From the NCBI RefSeq assembly GCF_010974945.1, contig NZ_JAAIVB010000035.1, positions 62,001-126,000 on the forward strand: a stretch of 64,000 bases of DNA. Reading direction: 5' to 3'. The notes under the pieces are model-generated. The model ran no database searches. It had not been told where the DNA came from and worked only from the letters and a program-made list of their open reading frames with translations. Positions 46,573 through 55,000 of this stretch are shown here, piece by piece. Position numbers and translations under genes: made by a program. This stretch comes from Noviherbaspirillum galbum (lineage in GTDB: Bacteria; Pseudomonadota; Gammaproteobacteria; Burkholderiales; Burkholderiaceae_D). Numbering within the stretch: position 1 is the stretch's first letter; the number at the start of each line of letters is the position of its first letter.

Positions 46573-47622
46573 ATGGCTCTCGTCCCCGCCACCATCCTGA
46601 CCGGCTTCCTCGGCGCCGGCAAAACCACCCTGCTCAACCGCATCCTCAAGGAACCGCACGGGCACAAGATCGCCGTCATCGAAAACGAATTCGGCGAGGA
46701 AAACATCGACAACGAAATCCTGGTGCAGGACAGCAACGAGCAGATCGTAGAGATGAGCAACGGCTGCGTCTGCTGCACCGTGCGCGGCGACCTGATCGCG
46801 GCGCTGGGAACGCTGGCGCAGAAGCGCAATGACGGCGAGATCAGCTTCGACCACCTCGTCATCGAAACCACCGGCCTGGCCAATCCAGGGCCGGTGGCGC
46901 AGACCTTCTTCATGGACGACGAGGTCGCCATGCACTACATGCTCGACGCGGTGATCACGGTGGTCGATTCGCGCCATGCGATGCAGCAGCTCGACGAGCA
47001 CGAGGAAGCGCAGCGTCAGGTCGGGTTCGCCGACAAGCTGCTGCTGTCCAAGACCGATATCGTGGCGGCGGGGCAGGTCGACGAGCTGGTCACGCGCCTC
47101 AAGCGCATCAATCCGCGCGCGCCCGTCGGCAAGGTGCATTTCGGCGAAGTGCCGATCGCCGAGGTGCTCGACCTGCGCGGCTTCAACCTGAACGACAAGC
47201 TGGAAATCGATCCAGATTTCCTCGCCGCCGAGGAACATGATCACGACCATGATCACGCCTGCGGCGAGCATTGCGATCATGACCACCATGACCATGCACA
47301 CGACCACCACCATGCGCGCCATGCCGACGACGTGGCGGCCTTCGTCTACCGCAGCGACCGGCCCTTCGATACCGCGCGTCTCGATGACTTCCTCGGACGG
47401 CTGGTGCAGGTGTACGGGCCGCGCATGATGCGCTACAAGGGCGTGATCTGGATGGAAGGCGCGGACCGCAAGGTCGTGTTCCAGGGCGTGCACCAGATGA
47501 TGGGCAGCGACATCGGCGCGAAGTGGGGCGATGGCGAACCCCGCGGCAGCAAGATGGTGTTCATCGGGAAAAATCTGCCGAAGGAGACATTTGTCACCGG
47601 GCTCGACCAATGTCTGGTATAA
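46573..47622 (+). CDS. COG0523/CobW-family GTPase with His-rich loop (zinc metallochaperone type)
   Basis: 349 residues. G1 loop GFLGAGKTT (11-19), ENEFGEENIDNEIL, the metal-binding CXCC as GCVCC (Cys65, Cys67, Cys68), and SKTD as the guanine-specificity motif. A His/Asp-rich stretch at 222-250 (EHDHDHDHACGEHC and on) links to the CobW C-terminal domain. The family delivers metals; Zur-controlled members (ZigA, ZNG1-like) act under zinc shortage. Good AAGGAG site ahead of the ATG. Direct linkage to a Zur-like regulator supports a zinc role (inference). Confidence 0.93.
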   Translation: MALVPATILTGFLGAGKTTLLNRILKEPHGHKIAVIENEFGEENIDNEILVQDSNEQIVEMSNGCVCCTVRGDLIAALGTLAQKRNDGEISFDHLVIETTGLANPGPVAQTFFMDDEVAMHYMLDAVITVVDSRHAMQQLDEHEEAQRQVGFADKLLLSKTDIVAAGQVDELVTRLKRINPRAPVGKVHFGEVPIAEVLDLRGFNLNDKLEIDPDFLAAEEHDHDHDHACGEHCDHDHHDHAHDHHHARHADDVAAFVYRSDRPFDTARLDDFLGRLVQVYGPRMMRYKGVIWMEGADRKVVFQGVHQMMGSDIGAKWGDGEPRGSKMVFIGKNLPKETFVTGLDQCLV

Positions 47623-47993
47623 ACTACGGCCGCTTTTGTTGAGGTCGCTCAGTCACCTCCGGTATCGGGGTGGCCGTTTTGCCAACAGATTCCGCTTAAT
47701 GTGTGTTAGATTCTGCAATGAATGAATCTTTCCACAATGCAGAATTTAGTATCGTCAGATTGTGCGTCGTCATCGGTGCGTGTGCAAAACCCATTGCCAA
47801 AGCACTGAAAAGCAAGGTAAAACACAGGTTCGCAGCCGCGTTGAAGCCTGACGGAAACTTCGGTTTCCCAACTGGACAAGGCGGCTTGCGCAAACGTCTC
47901 TCCTGCCGGTGATCGATCGGCATCGGGAGCCGGGTTGCAAGGAGACGTCCGGAAACCGGGCCCATGGCCAGGCATTCCGGATGAAGACAGTCG
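47623..47993 (+). other. 371-bp gap before dksA: probable long dksA leader
   Basis: No gene recognised. It holds a possible -10 (TTAGAT, 47706-47711) with TTGCCA 19 nt upstream, and at 47853-47868 a perfect GGAAAC-TTCG-GTTTCC hairpin with a UUCG tetraloop. A 69-codon open frame from a GTG at 47703 has no homology that I recognise and no ribosome-binding site, so it is not called as a gene. The gap may be an untranslated leader or hold a small RNA. Confidence 0.5.
47853..47868 (+). promoter_or_regulatory. UUCG-tetraloop hairpin in the dksA leader
   Basis: Stem GGAAAC/GTTTCC closed by C(UUCG)G, the most stable tetraloop class. It lies 126 nt before the dksA ATG. No T-run follows, so it is not a simple terminator. 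Confidence 0.6.
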
Positions 47994-48479
47994 ATGGAAA
48001 CATCCGCAGTTTCGAAAGTAAGCGAAGTGGCTACCAAACAGAACAAATCGACGCCTGCCCCCGCTGAGGGCACGCTTCTGTCCGAGGAGCAGATCCTCGC
48101 GATGAGCGACAAAGACTACATGAACGAGGCGCAGCTGGCTTTCTTCAAGGCGCGCTTGCAGCAGCTCGAAAGAGACCTGCTCAAGAACGCCGGCGAAACG
48201 ACAGAGCACCTGCGTGAAACCGTGCTGGTTCCAGACCCCGCCGACCGAGCGACGATCGAGGAAGAGCATGCGCTGGAACTGCGTACACGCGACCGCGAGC
48301 GCAAGCTCCTCAAGAAAGTGCAGCAGGCCATCGCCAGCATCGATGCCGGCGACTACGGCTGGTGCGAGGAAACCGGCGAGCCGATCGGCATTCCCCGGCT
48401 GCTCGCCCGCCCGACCGCCACGCTGTCGCTCGAAGCGCAGCAGCGCCGCGAACTGAAGCAGAAGCTGTACGGCGACTGA
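47994..48479 (+). CDS. dksA: DksA, RNA polymerase-binding factor, cysteine-poor (C-T-S-A) form
   Basis: 161 residues. Acts with ppGpp on RNA polymerase in the stringent response. The coiled coil (about 45-115) carries the tip DPADRA (Asp81, Asp84) needed for activity. The globular part aligns with the DksA zinc finger but keeps only Cys124: the other three cysteine positions are Thr127, Ser145 and Ala148 (WCEETG, then TLSLEAQ). This C-T-S-A form should fold without zinc. It is common in alpha- and betaproteobacteria, so it is probably the main DksA here and not a special paralogue. Confidence 0.93.
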   Translation: METSAVSKVSEVATKQNKSTPAPAEGTLLSEEQILAMSDKDYMNEAQLAFFKARLQQLERDLLKNAGETTEHLRETVLVPDPADRATIEEEHALELRTRDRERKLLKKVQQAIASIDAGDYGWCEETGEPIGIPRLLARPTATLSLEAQQRRELKQKLYGD

Positions 48480-48545
48480 GATTCCGCGCCGGTCCGCCGC
48501 ATCGCCGGCGTCGCCGGTGCTGCGTCCAACCCGGAATCCGCATCA

Positions 48546-48587
48546 CAAGCGCACCTTGCCTGCCGGCAGCGTGCGCTTGTTTTCTTT
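48546..48587 (+). terminator. Rho-independent terminator downstream of dksA
   Basis: AAGCGCAC ... GTGCGCTT forms an eight-base stem around a loop that holds a further CTGCCGGCAG hairpin, followed by GTTTTCTTT. It lies 70 nt after the dksA stop. Confidence 0.8.
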
Positions 48588-48631
48588 CCGGTCCGGAAAC
48601 GGCAGCGCCGGGCAGGTCGCGCCGGCACCGG

Positions 48632-48637
48632 TATAAT
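48632..48637 (+). promoter_or_regulatory. -10 box of the small protein/TonB receptor unit
   Basis: Perfect TATAAT shortly after the dksA terminator. It includes the first base pair of an ATG at 48636, which therefore cannot be the start of the downstream gene. The -35 is not clear. Confidence 0.6.
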
Positions 48638-48665
48638 GCTCCCCTGCCGTCCAACCCCACTCCCC

Positions 48666-49031
48666 GTGCCCGTGCTTCTTCGACACCAGCGCAAACCATC
48701 CTTGTCCATCGTCCTGCTGCTGGCGATGGCGCTGCTGTTCGCGCAATGGGCCGGCCTGAAACACCGCATCGTGCACGCCGCGCTGATGCAGGGCGCGCAG
48801 ACGGCGATGCAAACTGATGCCTCCGCCGGCAAGTCCGGCGGCGATGCCGACCTGAGCCATTCCTGCCTTGCCTTCGACGCGGCGGCCACGGCCGATGCCT
48901 TGCACATGCCGCCCGTCCTGCCGCCGCTGCTGTCCAGCGCGCGCGTCCTGTCGCTCTGGGCCGCCTTCCTCTCCTGGGATGCGCCTCCCTCCCTCTGCTT
49001 TTCTTCCCGCGCGCCACCCGTGCGCCGATGA
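48666..49031 (+). CDS. Small predicted exported or membrane protein upstream of the TonB receptor
   Basis: About 121 residues from the GTG at 48666 (a second in-frame GTG lies at 48672). The longer open frame starts at an ATG inside the -10 box and is rejected. One N-terminal hydrophobic segment (LSIVLLLAMALLFAQWAGL) is followed by KHRIVHAAL, then DLSHSCLAFDAAATADALH and a second hydrophobic segment (RVLSLWAAFLSW). His and Cys in the HSC and ALHM parts could bind metal. I recall similar small proteins next to TonB receptors in Burkholderiales but cannot name the family. Function unknown. Confidence 0.6.
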   Translation: MPVLLRHQRKPSLSIVLLLAMALLFAQWAGLKHRIVHAALMQGAQTAMQTDASAGKSGGDADLSHSCLAFDAAATADALHMPPVLPPLLSSARVLSLWAAFLSWDAPPSLCFSSRAPPVRR

Positions 49032-49118
49032 ACGCCCGCGCGGCCCTCGCCGCGCCCATCCGTTCCGCCGGCATGACTGCCGTCGGCACCGATCCACTTT
49101 CATCGGCAATCCCACATC

Positions 49119-51131
49119 ATGGCAATGTATCGACGCCGCGCGGCCAGCGCGGTCATTTCCGCGCTCGCGAGCCTGCCAGCGCTGGCGCAGCAAACACAGC
49201 AACCCGAACCGGCGATGAGCACCGTCACCGTCACCTCCAGTGCGCTCGGCGGCGGCGAGGCGGGGCAGATCCTGAGCCCGGCCAAGGTGCTGGCCGGCCC
49301 CGAACTGCGCAACAAGCAAGGTGTTTCCCTCGGCGACACGCTGTCGCATGAACTCGGCGTCTCGGCCTCGGGCTTCGGCGCCGGCGCATCCCGCCCCATC
49401 ATCCGCGGCCTCGAAGGACCGCGCATCAAGGTGCTGGAGAACGGCATGTCGGTGGCGGACGTGTCCACGCTGTCCAACGACCACGCGGTGGCAACGGAAT
49501 CGTCCACCGCGCGCCAGATCGAGATCCTGCGCGGACCGGCGGCGCTGCTCTACGGCTCGGGCGCGATCGGCGGACTGGTCAACGTGGTGAATGAACGCAT
49601 TCCCCAGGAACTGGCGACGCAACCCTCCGGCGAAGCCGAGCTGCGGCTGGGAAGCGCCGACCGCGAACGCGGCCTGTCGCTCTCGGGCGACGCCGCGGCG
49701 GGCAGCCTCGGCCTGCACGTAGATGGCAGCGCCCGCACCACTGGCGACTACGCGATTCCCGGCCTGGCCGCGCCCAACGATCCCGCCGGTCCGCGCGACC
49801 GCCTGCCCTCGTCGGCCACCCGCGCAAGCACCCTGGGCTTCGGCATGTCGCGCATCGGCGACTGGGGCTATGCCGGCGTCTCGGTCGACACGCGCAACAG
49901 CCGCTATGGCATCCCCACCGCCGAGCGGTCTTTCATCGACCAACAGCAAACCCGCTTCAACGTCGAAGGCATGGTGCTGCGGCCCGCCGACGGCATCGAA
50001 AGCATGCGCTTCAAGCTCGGCGCTTCCGATTACCGTCATACCGAAAAGCTGCAGGACGGGACGCCGGCCACCGACTTCAGCAACCGCAGCAACGAGGCGA
50101 GGCTGGAGCTGGCGCATGCGCCGCTTGGCGGCTGGCGCGGCACCGTCGGCGTGCAGGCGGAAACCAGCCGTTTCTCCGCCTTGTCGGCCGAGACCGGCCG
50201 GGCGGACACCGTCCCGGCAACCCGTTCGGATTCGGCGGCCGCCTTCGCGGTCGAGGAACGCGAGTTCGGACCGGTGCGCGCCAATGCCGGCCTGCGCCTG
50301 GAATCGGTCAGCCGCCGGCCCGACCAGGGCATGCAGCCCGATCGCCGTTTCAACCTGGCGTCGGCATCCGCCGGCGCGCTGTGGCACTTCGTGCCGGGCT
50401 ACGCAGCCGGCGCCACGATCTCGCTTGCCCAGCGTGCGCCATCGATCGAAGAGCTCTATTCGGAAGGGCCGCATGAATCGACGGCGACCTTCGACATCGG
50501 CAACGCCGACCTGCGGAAGGAAACCTCGCGCAACCTCGAACTTAGTTTGCAGAAAACCAGCGGCAAGCTGCGCTGGAAGGCGAACTTGTTCGAGAACCGC
50601 ATCCGCCATTTCATCTTCGGCCGCATGGACGGCACCATGGTCGGCGAAACCGGCGCGGCCGATGCGGCGGGCGGCTTCATGCGCCGCGTCTGGTCGCAGG
50701 GCGATGCCACCATCCGCGGCGCGGAAGCCGAGGTCGGCTGGAACCAGACCGGTTCCGGCTGGTCGCTGCGGGCCTTCGGCGACGTCTCGCGCGGCAGGCT
50801 GGACGACGGCAGCAACCTGCCGCTGCAACCGGCAGCCAGGATAGGCGTGGAGACCGGCTATCGCGCCGGTCCGCTGCGCAGCGGCGCGTCGCTCACGCGC
50901 GCGCTGGCGCAGGACCGGCTCGCGCCCTTCGAATCCTTCGCCACCCCGGCTTATACGCTGCTCGATGCCAACGTCTCCTACACCTGGAAGACCGCGCGCG
51001 CCGAATGGACCGGCTTCGCGATCGGCAAGAACCTGCTCAACCAGGACGTCCGGCTATCGACCTCGCTGCTGCGCGCCGTGGCGCCGCAACCCGGCCGCGA
51101 TCTCATCGTTGGCGTGCGTACAACGTTCTAG
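49119..51131 (+). CDS. TonB-dependent outer-membrane receptor, ZnuD-like
   Basis: 670 residues. Signal peptide ends near ALA-QQ (23/24); a TonB-box-like STVTVTS lies at 34-40. The plug domain has ASRPIIRGLEGPRIKVLENG, VADVSTLSNDHAV and EILRGPAALLYGSGAIGGLV, close to the zinc receptor ZnuD of Neisseria and Acinetobacter; the beta-barrel ends in an aromatic Phe (VGVRTTF). The barrel is not His-rich, unlike neisserial ZnuD, so zinc is likely but not proven. No Zur-box-like AT palindrome is visible upstream. Confidence 0.87.
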   Translation: MAMYRRRAASAVISALASLPALAQQTQQPEPAMSTVTVTSSALGGGEAGQILSPAKVLAGPELRNKQGVSLGDTLSHELGVSASGFGAGASRPIIRGLEGPRIKVLENGMSVADVSTLSNDHAVATESSTARQIEILRGPAALLYGSGAIGGLVNVVNERIPQELATQPSGEAELRLGSADRERGLSLSGDAAAGSLGLHVDGSARTTGDYAIPGLAAPNDPAGPRDRLPSSATRASTLGFGMSRIGDWGYAGVSVDTRNSRYGIPTAERSFIDQQQTRFNVEGMVLRPADGIESMRFKLGASDYRHTEKLQDGTPATDFSNRSNEARLELAHAPLGGWRGTVGVQAETSRFSALSAETGRADTVPATRSDSAAAFAVEEREFGPVRANAGLRLESVSRRPDQGMQPDRRFNLASASAGALWHFVPGYAAGATISLAQRAPSIEELYSEGPHESTATFDIGNADLRKETSRNLELSLQKTSGKLRWKANLFENRIRHFIFGRMDGTMVGETGAADAAGGFMRRVWSQGDATIRGAEAEVGWNQTGSGWSLRAFGDVSRGRLDDGSNLPLQPAARIGVETGYRAGPLRSGASLTRALAQDRLAPFESFATPAYTLLDANVSYTWKTARAEWTGFAIGKNLLNQDVRLSTSLLRAVAPQPGRDLIVGVRTTF

Positions 51132-51298
51132 GCGCGGCTGCCGCCAGCGGTGCACCGCAACGGTGCTCCGACTGGCTAGGCATGGCTGCCTGTGTTACCT
51201 TACAGATTGCTTGCAACCGGGAATCACTCCCGCTTGCCGGCATCGAACAAGCGTCGCATTCGTGGACATTCGCGGACCATTCTCCATCCTGGGAACAC

Positions 51299-52816
51299 GT
51301 GGGAATCTTTTCTTTATTCGGCAAGAAAGACCGTCAGCAGTCGCCTGACGATGCGTCTTCGCGCGCGAAGAAAGGCGGCGCCCGTTCCTCCGCGAAGCCG
51401 GGTGCGCGCACGCCGCCGAAGCGGGATGCCCAGACCGCGCTCGCGACCGCGATGAAGATCGATGCCATCGAATCGGAAATGTCTTCCGACTTCCTGCTGA
51501 GCCGGGCCATGACGACCATCGCCCGGACGACGCAGGACGGTACGCCTGTTCCTCCTGTTTCATCTGCCTCATCCGCCTCATCGGCGCCTTCTCCCACACC
51601 TGCCGCACCCGCTGCGCCGGCAAGATCCGCCAAGCCCGCCGCGCCGGCGCCCGTCGCCAGGCCGCCCAAGCCCGTCGTTCCCGCCGCATCGTCGCTGGAT
51701 GCCGTCGGCGACCTGCCCGGCCTGACCGACATGGGCACGACCACCCAGTTCCTGCTGGGCGGGTCGAGTTCGCTGGGCGCGGTGGCGGTGGCGGAATCGG
51801 AAGTCGCGGCGGTCGTCGAGGAGGCCGCCATCCTGTTCGCCAATGGCCAGTTCACCCTGGTCGAACAGTTGCTCAACAATGCCATCCTCGACAAGCAGGG
51901 CGACGACATGCAGTCCATCTGGCTGATGCTGTTCGACCTGTACCAGATCACCGGCAAGCACGCCGAATTCGACAACCTGTCGATTGCCTACGCCAGCCGT
52001 TTCGAACGCTCGCCGCCCGCGTGGGCCGGCTCTTCTGCACGCTCGGGCGCGACCGGCGCCGCGGCCGGCAGCGGTTCATCGCCCGCCATTCCGTTCTCCG
52101 GACGGCTGGACGCCAACGCCAGGAAGCAGGTCGATCGCGTCGACAAGGTGGCCGAGAGCTACCGCGCGCTGCGCCTCGAATTCACCCGCGTGACCGACGT
52201 GGAACCAGCCGGCTGCCGCCTCCTGCTGGACCTGCTGCTGCGTTTGCAGAAGTCGGGCCACGAACTCGTGCTGGTGGGCGCGATGGAACTCGCCGCCAAG
52301 GTCCGCGCCACGCTGGAGGTGGGCCGGCAGGAAGATACCGAGCCGGGCTGGCTGCTGCTGCTGGAAATATTGCGCCTGCTCGGCCAGGAAAGCGTGTTCG
52401 AGGAAGTCAGCATCGATTACTGCGTGACCTTCGAGGTTTCCCCCCCGGCCTACGTGGCGCCCCAGAACAAGGTCACCACCGCGGCGGCTTCCGCGCCGGC
52501 CGGCAACATCGGCAACATCGGCGGCAATGCCGAGGACGGCGAATGCTACAAGCTGCCGCCGGTGATCGACGGCCGGGTCGACAACCTGATCGTCGCCATC
52601 GCCGCCTATTCGGACGAGCACTCGCCCGCCATCATCGACTGCTCGGTGCTCACCCGCATCGACTTCGCCTCCGCCGGCCGGCTGATGAGCGGCCTCGCGC
52701 CCTTCTGCGGCAACGGCAAGACCTTCGAGTTCCACCACGTCAATCATCTCGTGGCCGCCCTGTTCGAGGTCATCGGCCTGAAGGACATGGTGCGCGTCGT
52801 TCCCCGCAAGAACTGA
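51299..52816 (+). CDS. Protein with duplicated helical-repeat plus STAS modules
   Basis: 505 residues from the GTG at 51299 (read as VGIFSLFGKKDRQQ); the open frame extends upstream into the receptor gene but that part is not coding. Ala/Pro/Ser-rich linker about 80-135. Two copies of a module follow: a TPR-like helical part with WLMLFDLYQITGKHAEFDNL (208-227) and SIAYASRFERSPPAW (228-242), then a STAS-like domain (about 270-345); and again WLLLLEILRLLGQESVFEEV (351-370) with SIDYCVTFEVSPPAY (371-385), then a STAS domain (about 415-502) with PAIIDCSVLTRIDFASAGRL. The two 35-residue anchors are exactly 143 residues apart. Function unknown. Confidence 0.85.
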   Translation: MGIFSLFGKKDRQQSPDDASSRAKKGGARSSAKPGARTPPKRDAQTALATAMKIDAIESEMSSDFLLSRAMTTIARTTQDGTPVPPVSSASSASSAPSPTPAAPAAPARSAKPAAPAPVARPPKPVVPAASSLDAVGDLPGLTDMGTTTQFLLGGSSSLGAVAVAESEVAAVVEEAAILFANGQFTLVEQLLNNAILDKQGDDMQSIWLMLFDLYQITGKHAEFDNLSIAYASRFERSPPAWAGSSARSGATGAAAGSGSSPAIPFSGRLDANARKQVDRVDKVAESYRALRLEFTRVTDVEPAGCRLLLDLLLRLQKSGHELVLVGAMELAAKVRATLEVGRQEDTEPGWLLLLEILRLLGQESVFEEVSIDYCVTFEVSPPAYVAPQNKVTTAAASAPAGNIGNIGGNAEDGECYKLPPVIDGRVDNLIVAIAAYSDEHSPAIIDCSVLTRIDFASAGRLMSGLAPFCGNGKTFEFHHVNHLVAALFEVIGLKDMVRVVPRKN

Positions 52817-52851
52817 CCGGAAAACATCCTCGCCGCCGCCGCCGGCATCGC

Positions 52852-52879
52852 CTTGTAATTTCCCCCGCCGCCCCCACCT
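52852..52879 (+). promoter_or_regulatory. Sigma-32 (heat-shock) type promoter of hslVU
   Basis: CTTGTAA (52852-52858), a 13-nt spacer, and CCCCACCT (52872-52879), against the sigma-32 consensus CTTGAAA-N13-CCCCATNT: two mismatches in all. The predicted start is about 27 nt before the hslV ATG. E. coli hslVU is a known sigma-32 operon. Confidence 0.65.
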
Positions 52880-52912
52880 GCCGAAGACTAACGCAGAACT
52901 TCAGGGGCATCC

Positions 52913-53449
52913 ATGGAACAATTTCACGGCACGACAATCCTGTCGGTCAGGCGCGGCAATACCGTCGCGCTGGGAGGCGATGGCCAGGTAACGCTGGGCA
53001 ACGTCGTGATGAAGGGAACCGCGCGCAAGGTCCGCAAGCTGTACCAGGGCAAGGTGCTGGCGGGATTCGCCGGCGGCACCGCCGATGCCTTCACGCTCAT
53101 CGAGCGCTTCGAAGCCAAGCTCGAGAAGCACCAGGGCAACCTGCTGCGCGCCTCGGTGGAACTGGCCAAGGACTGGCGCACCGACCGCATCCTGCGCCGC
53201 CTCGAAGCCATGCTGCTCGTGGCTGATCGCGACGCCACCCTCATCATCACCGGCAACGGCGACGTGCTCGAACCCGAGCAGGGAATCGGCGCCATCGGTT
53301 CGGGCGGCGTGTATGCCCAGTCCGCCGCCAAGGCCCTGCTGGAAAACACCGAACTGTCGCCGCTCGATATCGTCAAGAAGTCGCTGACCATCGCCGGCGA
53401 ACTGTGCATCTACACCAACCTCTCGCACACCATCGAAACCCTCGACTAA
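52913..53449 (+). CDS. hslV: ATP-dependent protease subunit HslV
   Basis: 178 residues. Peptidase of the HslUV (ClpQY) protease. Mature HslV starts at a catalytic threonine; here MEQFHG is followed by Thr7-Thr8-Ile, so a six-residue leader must be removed. Further family parts are [20 protein letters not shown] and [15 protein letters not shown] good AGGGG ribosome-binding region lies upstream. hslU follows after 18 bp. Confidence 0.97.
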   Translation: MEQFHGTTILSVRRGNTVALGGDGQVTLGNVVMKGTARKVRKLYQGKVLAGFAGGTADAFTLIERFEAKLEKHQGNLLRASVELAKDWRTDRILRRLEAMLLVADRDATLIITGNGDVLEPEQGIGAIGSGGVYAQSAAKALLENTELSPLDIVKKSLTIAGELCIYTNLSHTIETLD

Positions 53450-53467
53450 TCCTCCGGATCCGACACC

Positions 53468-54808
53468 ATGAACATGACTCCGCTAGAGATCGTCTCCGAA
53501 CTCGATAAACACGTCGTCGGACAAGCCCGCGCCAAGCGCGCCGTTGCCATCGCCCTGCGCAACCGCTGGCGCCGCCAGCAGGTGGAAGAACCCCTGCGCC
53601 ATGAAATCACGCCGAAGAACATCCTCATGATCGGCCCCACCGGCGTGGGCAAGACCGAGATCGCGCGCCGCCTCGCCAAGCTGGCCGACGCGCCCTTCAT
53701 CAAGATCGAGGCTACCAAGTTCACCGAGGTCGGCTATGTCGGCCGCGACGTCGACACCATCGTGCGCGACCTGGTCGACATCGGCATCAAGCAGACCCGT
53801 GAATCGGAAATGCGCAAGGTGCGCGCCCGCGCGGAAGACAATGCCGAGGACCGCATCATCGACATCCTCGTGCCGCCGCCGCGCGACTTCGGCTTCAGCG
53901 CCACGCCCAGCAACGAGGGCGACACCGGCAACAACACGACCCGCCAGACCTTCCGCAAGCGCCTGCGCGAAGGCGCGCTCGACGACAAGGAAGTCGAGGT
54001 CGAGGTGGCCGACACCGCGCCGAGCATGGAGATCATGGCGCCGCCCGGCATGGAAGAAATGACCGAGCAGATCAAGTCCATGTTTTCCGGCCTGGGCGGC
54101 GGCCGCAAGAAGAAGCGCAAGCTGAAGATCAAGGAGGCGCTGAAGATCCTCGCCGAAGAGGAAGCCGCCAAGCTCGTCAATGACGACGAACTCAAGCAGA
54201 AGGCCATCGCCAACGTCGAGCAGAATGGCATCGTCTTCCTCGACGAGATCGACAAGATCGCCAGCCGCGCCGAAACCGGCGGCGCCGACGTTTCGCGCGC
54301 CGGCGTGCAGCGCGACCTGCTGCCGCTGGTGGAAGGCACGACGGTCAACACCAAGTACGGCATGATCAAGACCGACCACATCCTGTTCATCGCCTCCGGC
54401 GCCTTCCACCTCGCCAAGCCGTCCGACCTGATCCCCGAACTGCAGGGCCGCTTCCCGATCCGGGTGGAACTCGAATCGCTGTCCATTGCCGATTTCGAGC
54501 GCATCCTCACCAGCACCGATGCCTGCCTCACCCGCCAGTACGAAGCCCTGCTCGCGACCGAAGGCGTCACGGTCACGTTCGCCGACAGCGGCATCAAGCG
54601 GCTGGCCGAGATCGCCTACTCGGTCAATGAAAAGACCGAAAACATCGGCGCGCGCCGGCTCTATACCGTGATGGAAAAGCTGCTCGAGGAAGTGTCGTTC
54701 AATGCGACCGATTCGTCCGGCAAGTCGGTGGAGATCGATGGCGCCTACGTGGATGACAAGCTGGGCGAAGTGGCGGTCAATGAAGATTTGTCGCGCTACG
54801 TGCTGTAG
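53468..54808 (+). CDS. hslU: ATP-dependent protease ATPase subunit HslU
   Basis: 446 residues. AAA+ unfoldase feeding HslV. Walker A GPTGVGKT at 56-63, Walker [11 protein letters not shown] near 253-262, the pore GYVGRD motif near 91-96, the inserted I domain (about 110-240), sensor and arginine-finger regions, and the C-terminal DLSRYVL that docks into HslV. Normal length. Confidence 0.98.
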   Translation: MNMTPLEIVSELDKHVVGQARAKRAVAIALRNRWRRQQVEEPLRHEITPKNILMIGPTGVGKTEIARRLAKLADAPFIKIEATKFTEVGYVGRDVDTIVRDLVDIGIKQTRESEMRKVRARAEDNAEDRIIDILVPPPRDFGFSATPSNEGDTGNNTTRQTFRKRLREGALDDKEVEVEVADTAPSMEIMAPPGMEEMTEQIKSMFSGLGGGRKKKRKLKIKEALKILAEEEAAKLVNDDELKQKAIANVEQNGIVFLDEIDKIASRAETGGADVSRAGVQRDLLPLVEGTTVNTKYGMIKTDHILFIASGAFHLAKPSDLIPELQGRFPIRVELESLSIADFERILTSTDACLTRQYEALLATEGVTVTFADSGIKRLAEIAYSVNEKTENIGARRLYTVMEKLLEEVSFNATDSSGKSVEIDGAYVDDKLGEVAVNEDLSRYVL

Positions 54809-54820
54809 GCTGGTGGTGCC

Positions 54821-55000
54821 ATGGCGAACAAGGCGCTTGCGAAGCGGCAGAAGTTGATGATCCGGAGCGAGCCGGCACGGCGGCCGGTCAAGGGGCGCGC
54901 GCCAGGGACGGGCGTGGCGGCGCGGCCCAACGGCGGTGTGGCGGGTGAGCGCGCGGAGACTGTGCAGCAGAGGTTGTTGAAGAAGTTGATGGGGGAATGA
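54821..55000 (+). CDS. Hypothetical small basic protein
   Basis: 59 residues starting 12 bp after hslU (MANKALAKRQKLMIRSE). Rich in Arg, Lys, Ala and Gly, and ending QQRLLKKLMGE. GC-rich third positions fit coding sequence, but the frame is short and no ribosome-binding site is clear. It could be a translated downstream gene of the hslVU unit or a chance frame. No family recognised. Confidence 0.45.
   Translation: MANKALAKRQKLMIRSEPARRPVKGRAPGTGVAARPNGGVAGERAETVQQRLLKKLMGE

Noticed and set aside
47703-47912. Possible 69-codon gene in the dksA leader
   Set aside because: Starts at GTG over the putative -10 region, has no ribosome-binding site and no recognised family; more likely leader sequence.
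48543-50828. 761-residue minus-strand frame opposite the TonB receptor
   Set aside because: Shadow frame; the plus-strand receptor has a signal peptide, plug and barrel signatures.
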